DNA of 64,000 nucleotides from Leucobacter tardus (lineage in GTDB: Bacteria > Actinomycetota > Actinomycetes > Actinomycetales > Microbacteriaceae), in assembly GCF_017583045.1 (NCBI RefSeq), contig NZ_JAGFBF010000005.1, forward strand, positions 1,178,001-1,242,000, written 5' to 3'. The notes below the pieces were generated by a model. It was not told the DNA's origin. It saw nothing but the letters and a program-made list of their open reading frames with translations, and searched no databases. Shown here one piece after another: positions 52,453 to 60,638 of the stretch. Every line of letters begins with the position of its first letter. Position 1 is the stretch's first letter. The position numbers and the translations under genes were made by a program.

Positions 52453-52934
52453 GAGGTCACCACCGTGCGCCCCGCGTCGACACCTGCGATCGGGTCCATG
52501 TCGGCGGCACTGCGGAACATGCCCGGGTAATAGTGGCGCCCCACCGCCTCGACGAGCGACGGATGCACCCCGAGAGCCACCAGGTCCTGCAGACCGAGCA
52601 CGGGCGCCTCGAACCCGCTGTAGTCCTGCACGAACGCGCGCACCTCCCGGCTGAGCTCCCGGTTGGCCGCGCGGGCGTCGAGCGCACCGTCGCGGTAGCG
52701 GTCCTCGATGCGCTGCAGCCGGTCGAGGTACTCGTTGCGCAGCGCGGCGAGCGCATCGTCGGGAAGCTCCGTCGATGCGGCACCGGTCACGCGCCGGGTC
52801 AGGGTCCTGCGGGGACGTGTGAACCACATCACGATCACCGCCGCGGCGAACAGCGCGGCGAGCACGCCGAACGCCAGCAGCACCCACCCTGCGCCGTACT
52901 GCGCCGGCGGGAAGAGCTCATCGATCTCGGACAC
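52443..52934 (-). CDS. DUF4381-like membrane protein of the MoxR operon
   Basis: The product is 163 residues with one membrane segment near 17-38, a basic turn (FTRPRRTLTRR) and a helical cytoplasmic part with LAALRNEYLDRLQRIEDRYRDG and ANRELSREVRAFV. This matches by layout the DUF4381 proteins that stand between DUF58 and VWA genes in MoxR loci; likeness in sequence is modest, so the family label is tentative. It overlaps both neighbours (17 bases with the DUF58 gene, 10 with the VWA gene). Confidence 0.75.
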   Translation of the reverse strand: MSEIDELFPPAQYGAGWVLLAFGVLAALFAAAVIVMWFTRPRRTLTRRVTGAASTELPDDALAALRNEYLDRLQRIEDRYRDGALDARAANRELSREVRAFVQDYSGFEAPVLGLQDLVALGVHPSLVEAVGRHYYPGMFRSAADMDPIAGVDAGRTVVTSWH

Positions 52935-53811
52935 GGGACCTCCGATCGAGGGCCGCGAGCAGCGTCGGCACCGCGGTCGCCTGCCCGCTGAGCGCGACGT
53001 GCGTCACGCGTGATCCGTCGAGCATGGCGTCGCGAATCTCGTCCTCCGCGCGATCCGCGGCGCGGATCTCGGCAACGACGTCGTCGTCGCCCGCGAGGAA
53101 GTCAGGGATTCGCCACCCGGTGTCGACATCGGCTCGGAAGCCCCGCGCGGGTCGCGCGCCCGGCACCGGGTCGGCGTCGGAGATCGTCACCCACAACAGG
53201 TCGTGCTGCGCCCGGAGACGGCGCACGAGTCGCGCCGTCTCCGCCGTGACGGGGGCGCGGTCGGTGACGACCATGAGGATGCAGCGCCGGCGCACCGTCC
53301 GCACGACGAAGTCCAGCATGCGATCGCGGTCGCTCGGAGCGCTCGCGGCTGAGATGGCGCTCCGGAGCGCGCGGAGCGCGGTCTCGAGCGCCCCCTCGGT
53401 CCGCCTCGCCGGCGTGCGCTGCACACCCGCCGCATTGCCGTGCACGAGTGCGAAGCGATCCCCGTGCCGGATCGACAGGTACGCCAGCGCCCCGGTGGCG
53501 AGGATCGCGAGATCGCGCTTCGGGGCCTCATCGGCGGCGAGCGCCGCCATGGACCTGCCGGTGTCCACCGCGAAGAGCACGGTCTGCGCGCGCTCGGCGC
53601 GCGAACGCTTGACGAGTGGCGTGCCGAGTCGTGCCGTTGCCCGCCAGTCGATGTCTCGGATGTCGTCACCGAACTCGTACCGGTGCAGGTCTTCGAAGTC
53701 GAGACTGCGTCCGCGCAGGATCGATGGGTACGCGCCCTCCAGCGCGTCTTGCGACGGCCGGGAGGAGGCGATGAAGAGGCGGCTCTTCACCTGCTCGATC
53801 AGGGTGGGCAT
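52918..53811 (-). CDS. DUF58 domain protein
   Basis: The 297-residue cytosolic protein has the canonical DUF58 segment: YEFGDDIRDIDWRATARLG, then LVKRSRAERAQTVLFAVDTGRSM, a VWA-like fold with a degenerate metal site (DTGRS). It is nearly always found next to MoxR. It begins five bases after the moxR stop; no good ribosome site is visible, so its translation probably depends on that of moxR. A reading from 54579 would lie within moxR. Confidence 0.9.
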   Translation of the reverse strand: MPTLIEQVKSRLFIASSRPSQDALEGAYPSILRGRSLDFEDLHRYEFGDDIRDIDWRATARLGTPLVKRSRAERAQTVLFAVDTGRSMAALAADEAPKRDLAILATGALAYLSIRHGDRFALVHGNAAGVQRTPARRTEGALETALRALRSAISAASAPSDRDRMLDFVVRTVRRRCILMVVTDRAPVTAETARLVRRLRAQHDLLWVTISDADPVPGARPARGFRADVDTGWRIPDFLAGDDDVVAEIRAADRAEDEIRDAMLDGSRVTHVALSGQATAVPTLLAALDRRSRVRDR

Positions 53812-53816
53812 GCGCG

Positions 53817-54824
53817 TCAGGGGGTCGGCACGGCTCCGAAGACCGCGTCGATGATCTGCTCGCTGCGCACACCCTCGGCGTCGGCCTCGAAGTTCATGAG
53901 CACGCGGTGACGCAGCACCACGTAGCGCAGGTTGCGCACGTCGTCGGGGGTGACGTAGTTGCGGCCGTTCAGCAGCGCGAGCGCTCGTGCGGCCTGCAGG
54001 AAGGCGATGCTCGCGCGGGGGCTCGCGCCGGTGCCGACGAACCGGGCGAGCTCCTCGCCGATGTAGTCGGCGGACTGACGGGTGACGTAGACCAGCTGCA
54101 CGATGTACTGCCGAACGGCCGGGTCGACGTAGATGCGGCTCGCCACCTCCTGCAGCGCGAGCACGTCCGCGATCGTGACCTCGCTCGCGACGTGATTGTC
54201 GGCGTCGAGCACGCCCGAGTCGATCCGGTCGAGGATCGCGAGCTCCTCGTTCGGGCTCGGGTAGTCGACGATCTCCTTCAGCAGGAACCGATCCATCTGC
54301 GCCTCGGGCAGTTCGTAGGTGCCCTCCTGCTCGATGGGGTTCTGCGTGGCGATGACGAGGAACGGCTTCGGCAGTCGGTGCACCTCGCCGCCGATGGTGG
54401 TCTGGTGCTCCTGCATCGCCTCGAGCATGGCGCTCTGCGTCTTGGCGCTCGATCGGTTGATCTCGTCGAGCAGGACGAAGTTCGCGTGGACCGGCCCGAG
54501 CACGGTGCGGAACTCGCTGGTCGCCGCGTCGTAGATCTGGTTGCCGGTGATGTCGCTCGGCAGCAGGTCCGGGGTGCACTGGATGCGCTTGAACTTCGCA
54601 CGCACGGTGTCGGCGAGCGTGCTCGCCGCGGTCGTCTTCGCGAGACCGGGAACGCTCTCCAGCAGCACGTGCCCGCCGGCGATGATGGCGACGAGCAAGC
54701 TGGTGCGCAAGCGATCCTGGCCGACCATCTTGGCGGAGTATGCGCGGGTGATGCGCTCGATCAGGGACGACGCGTTCGCGACCTCCGCATCGGTCGGCAC
54801 ACGGCTCGAAACGGCGTCATCCAT
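53817..54824 (-). CDS. MoxR family AAA+ ATPase
   Basis: The product is 335 residues. It has the family's Walker A variant LLESVPGLAKTTAA, Walker B NFVLLDEINRSSAKTQSAML, sensor 1 FLVIATQNPIEQEGTY, the Arg finger in EAQMDRFLL, and a C-terminal lid with SPRASIAFLQAARALALLNGR. MoxR ATPases work with VWA and DUF58 proteins as chaperones, and some are needed to insert metal cofactors into enzymes such as methanol dehydrogenase and molybdenum CO dehydrogenase (CoxD). Here it lies 36 bases downstream of mobA, which makes a link to molybdoenzyme assembly worth testing. Confidence 0.93.
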   Translation of the reverse strand: MDDAVSSRVPTDAEVANASSLIERITRAYSAKMVGQDRLRTSLLVAIIAGGHVLLESVPGLAKTTAASTLADTVRAKFKRIQCTPDLLPSDITGNQIYDAATSEFRTVLGPVHANFVLLDEINRSSAKTQSAMLEAMQEHQTTIGGEVHRLPKPFLVIATQNPIEQEGTYELPEAQMDRFLLKEIVDYPSPNEELAILDRIDSGVLDADNHVASEVTIADVLALQEVASRIYVDPAVRQYIVQLVYVTRQSADYIGEELARFVGTGASPRASIAFLQAARALALLNGRNYVTPDDVRNLRYVVLRHRVLMNFEADAEGVRSEQIIDAVFGAVPTP

Positions 54825-54860
54825 GGCGGTGGGCAGCTCCTCGGATCAGTGGGGCCGCGT

Positions 54861-55463
54861 TCAGCGACCGCCATCCACTCTAGTCACCCTCCGCGCTGCG
54901 GCGAGATCGTCAGCACTGTCGATGTCGGCGGTTTCCCAGGTCGGTGCGTCGATGCGACGCAGGCGACCCTCGGCGAACAGGCGTCGGATCGGGCGATCGG
55001 CGAGATCCCCGCCCAGGTCGGCGACCGCCGAGCGGAGCGCGGCGGTGCGATGCACGCCGGAGAGCCACTGGGCGCGCTTATCGTCGTCCTGGAGCACCAC
55101 GCCGTCGGCGGAGTCGTCGGCGGTCAGCGCACCGAGGGCGCGGACCAGACGGCGGCACACGAGATCGGGGTGCACGAGATCGCACGAGAGCAGCAGGGTC
55201 CACTCGCCGGTGAGCTCCGGAAGCGCGGCTGCGACCGCCGCGAGCGGACCGGAGAACGGCGGATCCTCGCGGACGAGCACCGTTCCGCGCGACGCGGCCC
55301 CATCGGGACCGACGATCACCACGCGCTCCGCACCGATGCCGCGGGCCGCAGACGCCGCGCGGTCCACGAGCCGCGCGCCCCCGAGGTGCAGATCCGCCTT
55401 CGCGACTCCCCCGAGTCGGCTGCCCCTGCCGCCCGCGAGGATGACCGCGTCGAACGGGATCAC
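54861..55463 (-). CDS. mobA: Molybdenum cofactor guanylyltransferase
   Basis: This 200-residue nucleotidyltransferase adds GMP to molybdopterin to make the guanine dinucleotide cofactor used by formate dehydrogenase-type enzymes. It has ILAGGRGSRLGGVAKADLHL with the catalytic Gly/Arg and Lys, and VREDPPFSGPLAAV and LLLSCDLVHPDLV (metal-site Asp). The GTG at 55463 overlaps the moeA stop (GTGA) and places the strand VILAGG near the N-terminus. It is the natural partner of the FdhF-type enzyme encoded on the other strand. Confidence 0.9.
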   Translation of the reverse strand: MIPFDAVILAGGRGSRLGGVAKADLHLGGARLVDRAASAARGIGAERVVIVGPDGAASRGTVLVREDPPFSGPLAAVAAALPELTGEWTLLLSCDLVHPDLVCRRLVRALGALTADDSADGVVLQDDDKRAQWLSGVHRTAALRSAVADLGGDLADRPIRRLFAEGRLRRIDAPTWETADIDSADDLAAARRVTRVDGGR

Positions 55464-56758
55464 GCGCCGACCTGGATGACGGACACGCACTCGCCGGGCG
55501 CTACGTCGCCCCGGCCCGCTTCAACGATGGCGTAGGCATCGCTCGCGCCGTACCCGCCGACCGAGTGCGACACCCGACGCGCGTGCACGGCCGGCGCGCA
55601 CGTCAGCATACCGTCGTCCTCACCGAGGATCACCGGCAGCACTTGGAGACGCCCGGCGGCACCACGCCACCCCGTTGCGGCGCGGGCCTGCACGCGATGC
55701 CGATGGATCCGCGCGGCCCCCTGCATGGCGAGCAGCGTCGGCCGCACGAACAGCTCGAAACTGACCGCGGCGCTCACGGGGTTGCCCGGGAGCGCGAAGA
55801 CCAGCGCGCCGCCGGCCAGCCGGCCCGCGCGCTGCAGCTGCCCAGGCTTCATCGCGACGCGCACGCCGATCACGTCCGGCTCCGGTTCGAGAGCGATGCG
55901 GACGATGTCGTGGGTTCCGGGGCCGACGCCGCCCGTCGTGACGATCGCATCGCAGGTGTCTCCGAGCTGCGCGAGCATCTGCGCGAGGCCCGCGGCATCA
56001 TCGCGGGAATGCCTCACCGCGACGGGCTCGATGCCGGCTTCGCGCAGCATTCCGGCGATGAGCAGCGAATTGGACTCCGGAATCTGTCCGCGCTCGAGGG
56101 CGGATCCGGGCGGCAGCAGTTCGGAACCCGTCGCGACCACCGCGACCCGGGGCCGCCGATGCACGCGGACCGCTGCGATTCCCGCGGCGGCGAGCGCCGA
56201 GACCCCGGCGGCGGTGAGACGCCACCCGTGCTGCGCGATGACCGCTCCGGCCCCGACATCTTCACCTGCGGCGCGCACATTGGCCCCGATGCGGACCGGG
56301 GCGAGCACCCGCACGGTCGACTCGCCCCATTCCCCGGCCCCGCGATCGTCACCGCTCGTCTCCTCGACCGGCACGACCGCGTCGGCGGAAGAGGGAACGG
56401 GAGCGCCGGTCATGATCCGGACCGCCTCCCCCGCTTCGATGACCGGGTCAGCCGAACTGCCGGCGGCCACCTCGCCGATGATCCGGAGCGCGGTCGCGGC
56501 GTCGCCCGCGGCATCCGCTGCGCGAATCGCGTACCCGTCCATCGCTGAGTTCGACCAGAGCGGCAGCGCGTGCGCCGCGGTGACGTCATCGGCGAGCACG
56601 TGCCCGAACGCGGCGCCGATCGGCAGATCGATCTCGGGGGTGTTGGGGGCATCGGCGACGAGGCGGGCGAGCCAGTCGTCCACCGACCATGTCGTCCGCC
56701 GCCCGTCGGCCTGAACGTGCGCCGGAGCGAGGACCCCGCGCTGCGTCGATTCGGTCAT
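55460..56758 (-). CDS. moeA: Molybdopterin molybdotransferase
   Basis: This 432-residue MoeA inserts molybdate into adenylated molybdopterin. Diagnostic parts are LPLWSNSAMDGYAIRAAD in domain I, VRIMTGAPVPSSADAVVPVEE, ATGSELLPPG, TTGGVGPGTHDIV in the MogA-like domain and LPGNPVSAAVSFELFVRP. It is the first gene of a minus-strand run that continues through mobA and the MoxR group. The ATG at 56758 has GGGGGA upstream. It is divergent from fdhD with 83 bases between. Confidence 0.92.
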   Translation of the reverse strand: MTESTQRGVLAPAHVQADGRRTTWSVDDWLARLVADAPNTPEIDLPIGAAFGHVLADDVTAAHALPLWSNSAMDGYAIRAADAAGDAATALRIIGEVAAGSSADPVIEAGEAVRIMTGAPVPSSADAVVPVEETSGDDRGAGEWGESTVRVLAPVRIGANVRAAGEDVGAGAVIAQHGWRLTAAGVSALAAAGIAAVRVHRRPRVAVVATGSELLPPGSALERGQIPESNSLLIAGMLREAGIEPVAVRHSRDDAAGLAQMLAQLGDTCDAIVTTGGVGPGTHDIVRIALEPEPDVIGVRVAMKPGQLQRAGRLAGGALVFALPGNPVSAAVSFELFVRPTLLAMQGAARIHRHRVQARAATGWRGAAGRLQVLPVILGEDDGMLTCAPAVHARRVSHSVGGYGASDAYAIVEAGRGDVAPGECVSVIQVGA

Positions 56759-56806
56759 CGCATCCCCCGTTCCGTGCACACCGAGCACCAGGTCTTCAGC
56801 GTGGCA

Positions 56807-56835
56807 TTGCTTACGCGCCCGTTCAATGCTATCCA
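56807..56835 (+). promoter_or_regulatory. Candidate fdhD-fdhF promoter
   Basis: TTGCTT (-35, 56807-56812), 17 bases, then TATCCA (56830-56835), which ends six bases before the ATG of fdhD. The -10 box is imperfect (final A), so this is tentative; AGGA near the ATG could serve as a ribosome site if transcription starts further upstream. Confidence 0.35.
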
Positions 56836-56841
56836 GGAAGT

Positions 56842-57753
56842 ATGTCTCGTATCGCGGCCCGTCGCCGGGTCACTCGCATCACGGTGGGCGAGTACCGCAA
56901 CTCCCGCTCGGACTCCCTGACAGCAGAGGAGCCCCTGGAGATTCGCGTGCAGGGGCGCTCCCTCGCGGTCACCATGCGCACTCCGGGACACGACGTCGAA
57001 CTCGCGACGGGTTTCCTCGTCTCCGAGGGCGTGATCGCCGCCGCGGACGAGATGCTGACCGCTCGTTACTGCGCCGGGGCCGTCGACAACGTGAACACGT
57101 ACAACGTGCTCGACGTCGCGCTCGCCCCCGGTGTCGCACCGCCCGACCCGAGTGTCGAACGCAACTTCCTCACGAACAGCTCGTGCGGGCTCTGCGGCAA
57201 GGCGAGCATCGACAGCGTGCGCACCCAGTCCAGATACACCGTCGCCGACGATCCGCTCGTCATCGACGCCGCGATGATCGCCGGATTCCCGGACACCCTG
57301 CGCGCCGGCCAGGCCGTCTTCGAGCGCACGGGCGGCATCCACGCCGCGGCGCTCTTCGACGGCGCGACCGGAGAGATGCTCGTGCTCCGCGAAGACGTCG
57401 GCCGCCACAACGCCGTCGACAAGGTCATCGGATGGGCGTTGCAGAACGGACGGCTGCCGGGCCGCGGACTCGTGCTGCAGGTCTCCGGCCGCACGAGCTT
57501 CGAACTCACGCAGAAGGCCCTGATGGCGGGGATCCCGATGCTCACGGCCGTCTCGGCACCCTCCTCGCTCGCCGCCGACCTGGCCCAGGAGATGGGACTC
57601 ACCCTGGTGGGGTTTGTGCGCGGACCCTCCATGGTCATATACAGTCGCCCTGACCGGGTGGTCGATGCCGAGCTCGAGGCTGCGGTCTCGACCCCCTCTG
57701 ATCTTGCTGCCTCAGCCCACGAGGTGGCCCTCGACGAAGTGGAGCAGCCATGA
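56842..57753 (+). CDS. fdhD: Formate dehydrogenase accessory sulfurtransferase FdhD
   Basis: The product is 303 residues. FdhD moves sulfur from a cysteine desulfurase to the molybdenum cofactor, a step needed for active formate dehydrogenase. The catalytic Cys loop NSSCGLCGKASID, the VGRHNAVDKVIGWAL helix and GIPMLTAVSAPSSLAADLA are all typical. The stop overlaps the ATG of the FdhF-type gene, which fits its job of maturing that product. Confidence 0.95.
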   Translation: MSRIAARRRVTRITVGEYRNSRSDSLTAEEPLEIRVQGRSLAVTMRTPGHDVELATGFLVSEGVIAAADEMLTARYCAGAVDNVNTYNVLDVALAPGVAPPDPSVERNFLTNSSCGLCGKASIDSVRTQSRYTVADDPLVIDAAMIAGFPDTLRAGQAVFERTGGIHAAALFDGATGEMLVLREDVGRHNAVDKVIGWALQNGRLPGRGLVLQVSGRTSFELTQKALMAGIPMLTAVSAPSSLAADLAQEMGLTLVGFVRGPSMVIYSRPDRVVDAELEAAVSTPSDLAASAHEVALDEVEQP

Positions 57754-60074
57754 CCCCGAAAGCCCCTCGTGAAGACTTCTCCGATGAGGATATGAAGATC
57801 ACGGAGCCGAAGGACTACGCTGCCGGTCTGGGGGGCGTCGTCCACTCGATGGAGCCCGCGCTGAAGCAGATGGGCCCGCTGCGCACCGCGAAGCTGCTGC
57901 TCAAGATGAACCACAAGGACGGGTTCGACTGCATGAGCTGCGCGTGGCCCGACCCGGATCGACGCAAGCCGGCCGAGTTCTGCGAGAACGGCGCGAAGGC
58001 CGTCACGTGGGAGGCGACACCGCTGAAGATTCAGCGGTCGTTCTGGGATGAGCACTCCCTCACCTCGCTCGAGGACAAGACCGAGTACTGGCTGGGCATG
58101 CAGGGACGCATCACCGAGCCCGTGTACAAGCCGAAGGGCTCCGACCACTACGCGCCGATCAGCTGGGACCGCGCCTTCGACATCATCGGCACGCACCTGC
58201 GCGAGCTCGAGAGCGCCGACGAGGCCGCGTTCTACACGAGCGGACGAGCGTCGAACGAGGCCGCCTTTCTCTACCAGCTCTTCGCCCGCGTGCTCGGCAC
58301 CAACAACCTGCCCGACTGCTCGAACATGTGCCACGAGTCGACGGGCACGGCCATGGTCGAGACCGTGGGCATCGGCAAGTCGACGATCGCGTACAACGAC
58401 TTCGGCAAGTCCGACCTCATCATCATCATGGGGCAGAACCCCGGCACCAACCACCCGCGTATGCTGACGGCCCTGCAGGAGGCCAAGGAGAACGGCGCCC
58501 AGATCGTCGCCGTGAACCCGCTGCCCGAGGCCGGACTCTTCGGGTACAAGGATCCTCAGGCCGTCAAGGGCTATATCGGCAAGGCGACGAAACTCGCCGA
58601 TCAGTTCATCCAGGTGCGCAGCGGTGGAGACATGGCGCTGCTCCAGGCCATCTCGAAGCGCGTACTCGAGGCCGAGGGCCGCGCGCCCGGCACCGTGCTG
58701 GATCATGACTTCATCGCAGCGCACTCCGACGGCTTCGAGGCGTTCGCCGAACACATCGCGCAGCTCGATGAGCGCGCGGTCGAGCAGGCCACCGCGGTCC
58801 CCACCGCCGAGATCGACGAGCTCGCCGACCGGTACATCCAGGCCGACAGCGCCATCATCTGCTGGGCGATGGGCATCACCCAGCATCGCAAGGCGGTCGA
58901 CACGATCCGCGAGATCATGAACCTCCTGTTCCTGCGCGGCAACATCGGCAAGCCGGGTGCCGGCGCCTCCCCCATCCGCGGCCACAGCAACGTGCAGGGC
59001 GACCGCACCATGGGTGTCTGGGAGAAAATGCCCGAGTCCTTCATGGACGCGCTCGGCGCCGAATTCGGCTTCGAGCCGCCGCGCGAGCACGGGTACGACG
59101 CGGTCGACGGCATCCGCGCCCTCGCGGAGGGCAAGCTGAAGGTGTGGGTCGGACTGGGCGGCAACCTGCTCGGCGCGATCTCGGACACCAACCTCGCCGA
59201 GGCCGGCATGCGCGGCACGCAGCTGAGCGTGCAGCTCTCGACGAAGCTGAACCGCTCGCACGTCATCACCGGTGAAGAGGCGCTGGTCCTTCCGGTTCTC
59301 GGGCGGACGGAGATCGACGTGCAGGCGTCGGGCCCGCAGTACATCACCGTCGAGGACACGGTCTGCGCCGTCCATGCCTCCCACGGTCAGATCCCGCCGG
59401 TCGCCCCGGACGCGCGCTCCGAGGTCGCGGTCATCGCCGGCATGGCGCACGCGGCGCTCGGCGATCGCTACGGCATCGATTGGCTGTCGTTCGCCGAGAA
59501 CTACGACCGGATCCGCGACCGTATCGCGCGGGTCGTGCCGGGATGCGAGGACTACAACGCGAAGACGCGACGCCGCGACGGTTTCGTGCTGCCGAACGGG
59601 CCGCGCGATTCGCGCACGTTCCACACGGAGACCGGCAAGGCGCGCATCACGGTCAACGATCTCGAGCCAGTGGAGTGCCCGCCCGGCCGGCTGATCCTGC
59701 AGACCCTGCGTTCGCACGACCAGTTCAACACGACGATCTACAGCCTCAACGACCGCTACCGCGGCATCAAGAAGGGCCGCTCGGTGATCTTCGTGAACCC
59801 GGACGACCTCGCCGAGCTCGGCATCGAGGACGGGCAGATCGTCGACATCTTCAGCGAGTGGCAGGATGAGCCGGATCGTGTGCTGCGCGGCTTCCGCGCC
59901 GTCTCGTACCCCACCGCCCGCGGATGCGCCGCCGCGTACTTCCCCGAGGCGAACGTCCTCGTGCCGCTCGACAGCGCCGCGCTCGAGAGCAACACCCCCG
60001 TGTCGAAGGCGGTCATCGTGCGACTCGAGCCGTCGACCACGCCCGTCGGCGTGGGACGGCCCGCAGTGGTCTGA
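57750..60074 (+). CDS. FdhF/YdeP family molybdopterin oxidoreductase (probable formate dehydrogenase)
   Basis: The product is 774 residues and spans the four molybdopterin-enzyme domains. The N-terminal Cys residues (FDCMSCAWP and EFCENGAKA) are those of the FdhF/YdeP subgroup; a full fourth Cys of a [4Fe-4S] site is not evident. SNMCHESTGTAM carries the likely molybdenum-ligand Cys, with no selenocysteine. MGQNPGTNHPRM, SPIRGHSNVQGDRTMG and the C-terminal LRSHDQFNTTIYSLNDRYRG bind the guanine dinucleotides. Coupling to fdhD supports formate as substrate, although proven activities in this subgroup are few. A long hairpin follows the gene. Confidence 0.9.
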   Translation: MTPKAPREDFSDEDMKITEPKDYAAGLGGVVHSMEPALKQMGPLRTAKLLLKMNHKDGFDCMSCAWPDPDRRKPAEFCENGAKAVTWEATPLKIQRSFWDEHSLTSLEDKTEYWLGMQGRITEPVYKPKGSDHYAPISWDRAFDIIGTHLRELESADEAAFYTSGRASNEAAFLYQLFARVLGTNNLPDCSNMCHESTGTAMVETVGIGKSTIAYNDFGKSDLIIIMGQNPGTNHPRMLTALQEAKENGAQIVAVNPLPEAGLFGYKDPQAVKGYIGKATKLADQFIQVRSGGDMALLQAISKRVLEAEGRAPGTVLDHDFIAAHSDGFEAFAEHIAQLDERAVEQATAVPTAEIDELADRYIQADSAIICWAMGITQHRKAVDTIREIMNLLFLRGNIGKPGAGASPIRGHSNVQGDRTMGVWEKMPESFMDALGAEFGFEPPREHGYDAVDGIRALAEGKLKVWVGLGGNLLGAISDTNLAEAGMRGTQLSVQLSTKLNRSHVITGEEALVLPVLGRTEIDVQASGPQYITVEDTVCAVHASHGQIPPVAPDARSEVAVIAGMAHAALGDRYGIDWLSFAENYDRIRDRIARVVPGCEDYNAKTRRRDGFVLPNGPRDSRTFHTETGKARITVNDLEPVECPPGRLILQTLRSHDQFNTTIYSLNDRYRGIKKGRSVIFVNPDDLAELGIEDGQIVDIFSEWQDEPDRVLRGFRAVSYPTARGCAAAYFPEANVLVPLDSAALESNTPVSKAVIVRLEPSTTPVGVGRPAVV

Positions 60075-60092
60075 CCCCTCGCTCGCGCAGTC

Positions 60093-60151
60093 CGACCCCC
60101 GGCTGCGATCCGCACCGGCCTTCCGGTATTGCGGACCGCAACCGGGGGTCG
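60093..60151 (+). terminator. Long hairpin after the FdhF-type gene
   Basis: A near-perfect stem of 24 pairs in blocks of 10 (60093-60102 with 60142-60151), 4, 6 and 4, with two mismatches, a small bulge and a CCTT loop. It starts 19 bases after the stop and lies before the promoter of the next gene, so it most likely ends transcription. No U-tract follows. Confidence 0.65.
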
Positions 60152-60207
60152 CGTCATGTGCAGCCGGGCACTGCGGCGTCGCGTTGCGAACTCCGCACTT
60201 GCGGCGA

Positions 60208-60213
60208 TACAGT
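60208..60213 (+). promoter_or_regulatory. -10 box of the leaderless mop-modABC promoter
   Basis: TACAGT lies seven bases before the ATG at 60221 in a short AT-rich patch. No ribosome site is visible. Confidence 0.5.
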
Positions 60214-60220
60214 GACTTTT

Positions 60221-60634
60221 ATGACGCACTTTCGGATGCGCGAGGCCGCGCAGTTGCTCGGCGTGAGCGACGACACGATCCGCAGATGGGCGAACGACGG
60301 TCTGCTCGAGGCCAGTCGCGATCGTGCGGGCGTGCAGGTGGTGACGGGTCGCTCGCTCGCGGCGCGCATCGCCCAGCTCGCCCCCGACGCCACCGGTGAC
60401 GATCCGATCGTGCGGAGCGCGAGAAACCGGTTCACCGGCATCGTCACGGGCATCCAGGTCGAGGGCCTCGTGGCAGTCATCGAGCTGCAGTCCGGCCCGA
60501 ACCGCGTGGTCTCCCTGATGACCGCGGAGGCGTGCAGCGACCTCGCCCTCGAGGTCGGATCCCGCGCCACCGCCATCGTGAAGGCCACCCAGGTCATTCT
60601 CGAAGCCGCCCGCCCCGTCGACACCGAGGACTAG
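60221..60634 (+). CDS. HTH-Mop (TOBE) molybdate-responsive protein
   Basis: The product is 137 residues: an N-terminal MerR/excisionase-type helix-turn-helix (MREAAQLLGVSDDTIRRWANDGLL, residues 5-29) and a single C-terminal Mop domain (about 68-132: RNRFTGIVTGIQVEGLVAVIEL and VGSRATAIVKATQVIL). Mop domains bind molybdate. This compact protein probably senses molybdate and controls the modABC genes that start four bases after its stop, replacing ModE. The ATG is preceded by a -10 box at seven bases, so the mRNA should be leaderless. Confidence 0.9.
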   Translation: MTHFRMREAAQLLGVSDDTIRRWANDGLLEASRDRAGVQVVTGRSLAARIAQLAPDATGDDPIVRSARNRFTGIVTGIQVEGLVAVIELQSGPNRVVSLMTAEACSDLALEVGSRATAIVKATQVILEAARPVDTED

Positions 60635-60638
60635 CCCC

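Noticed and set aside
57066-59717. Open frame of 883 codons antisense to fdhD and the FdhF-type gene
   Set aside because: It has low-complexity Arg/Val/Leu content and no motif, while the plus-strand genes carry all expected active-site residues.
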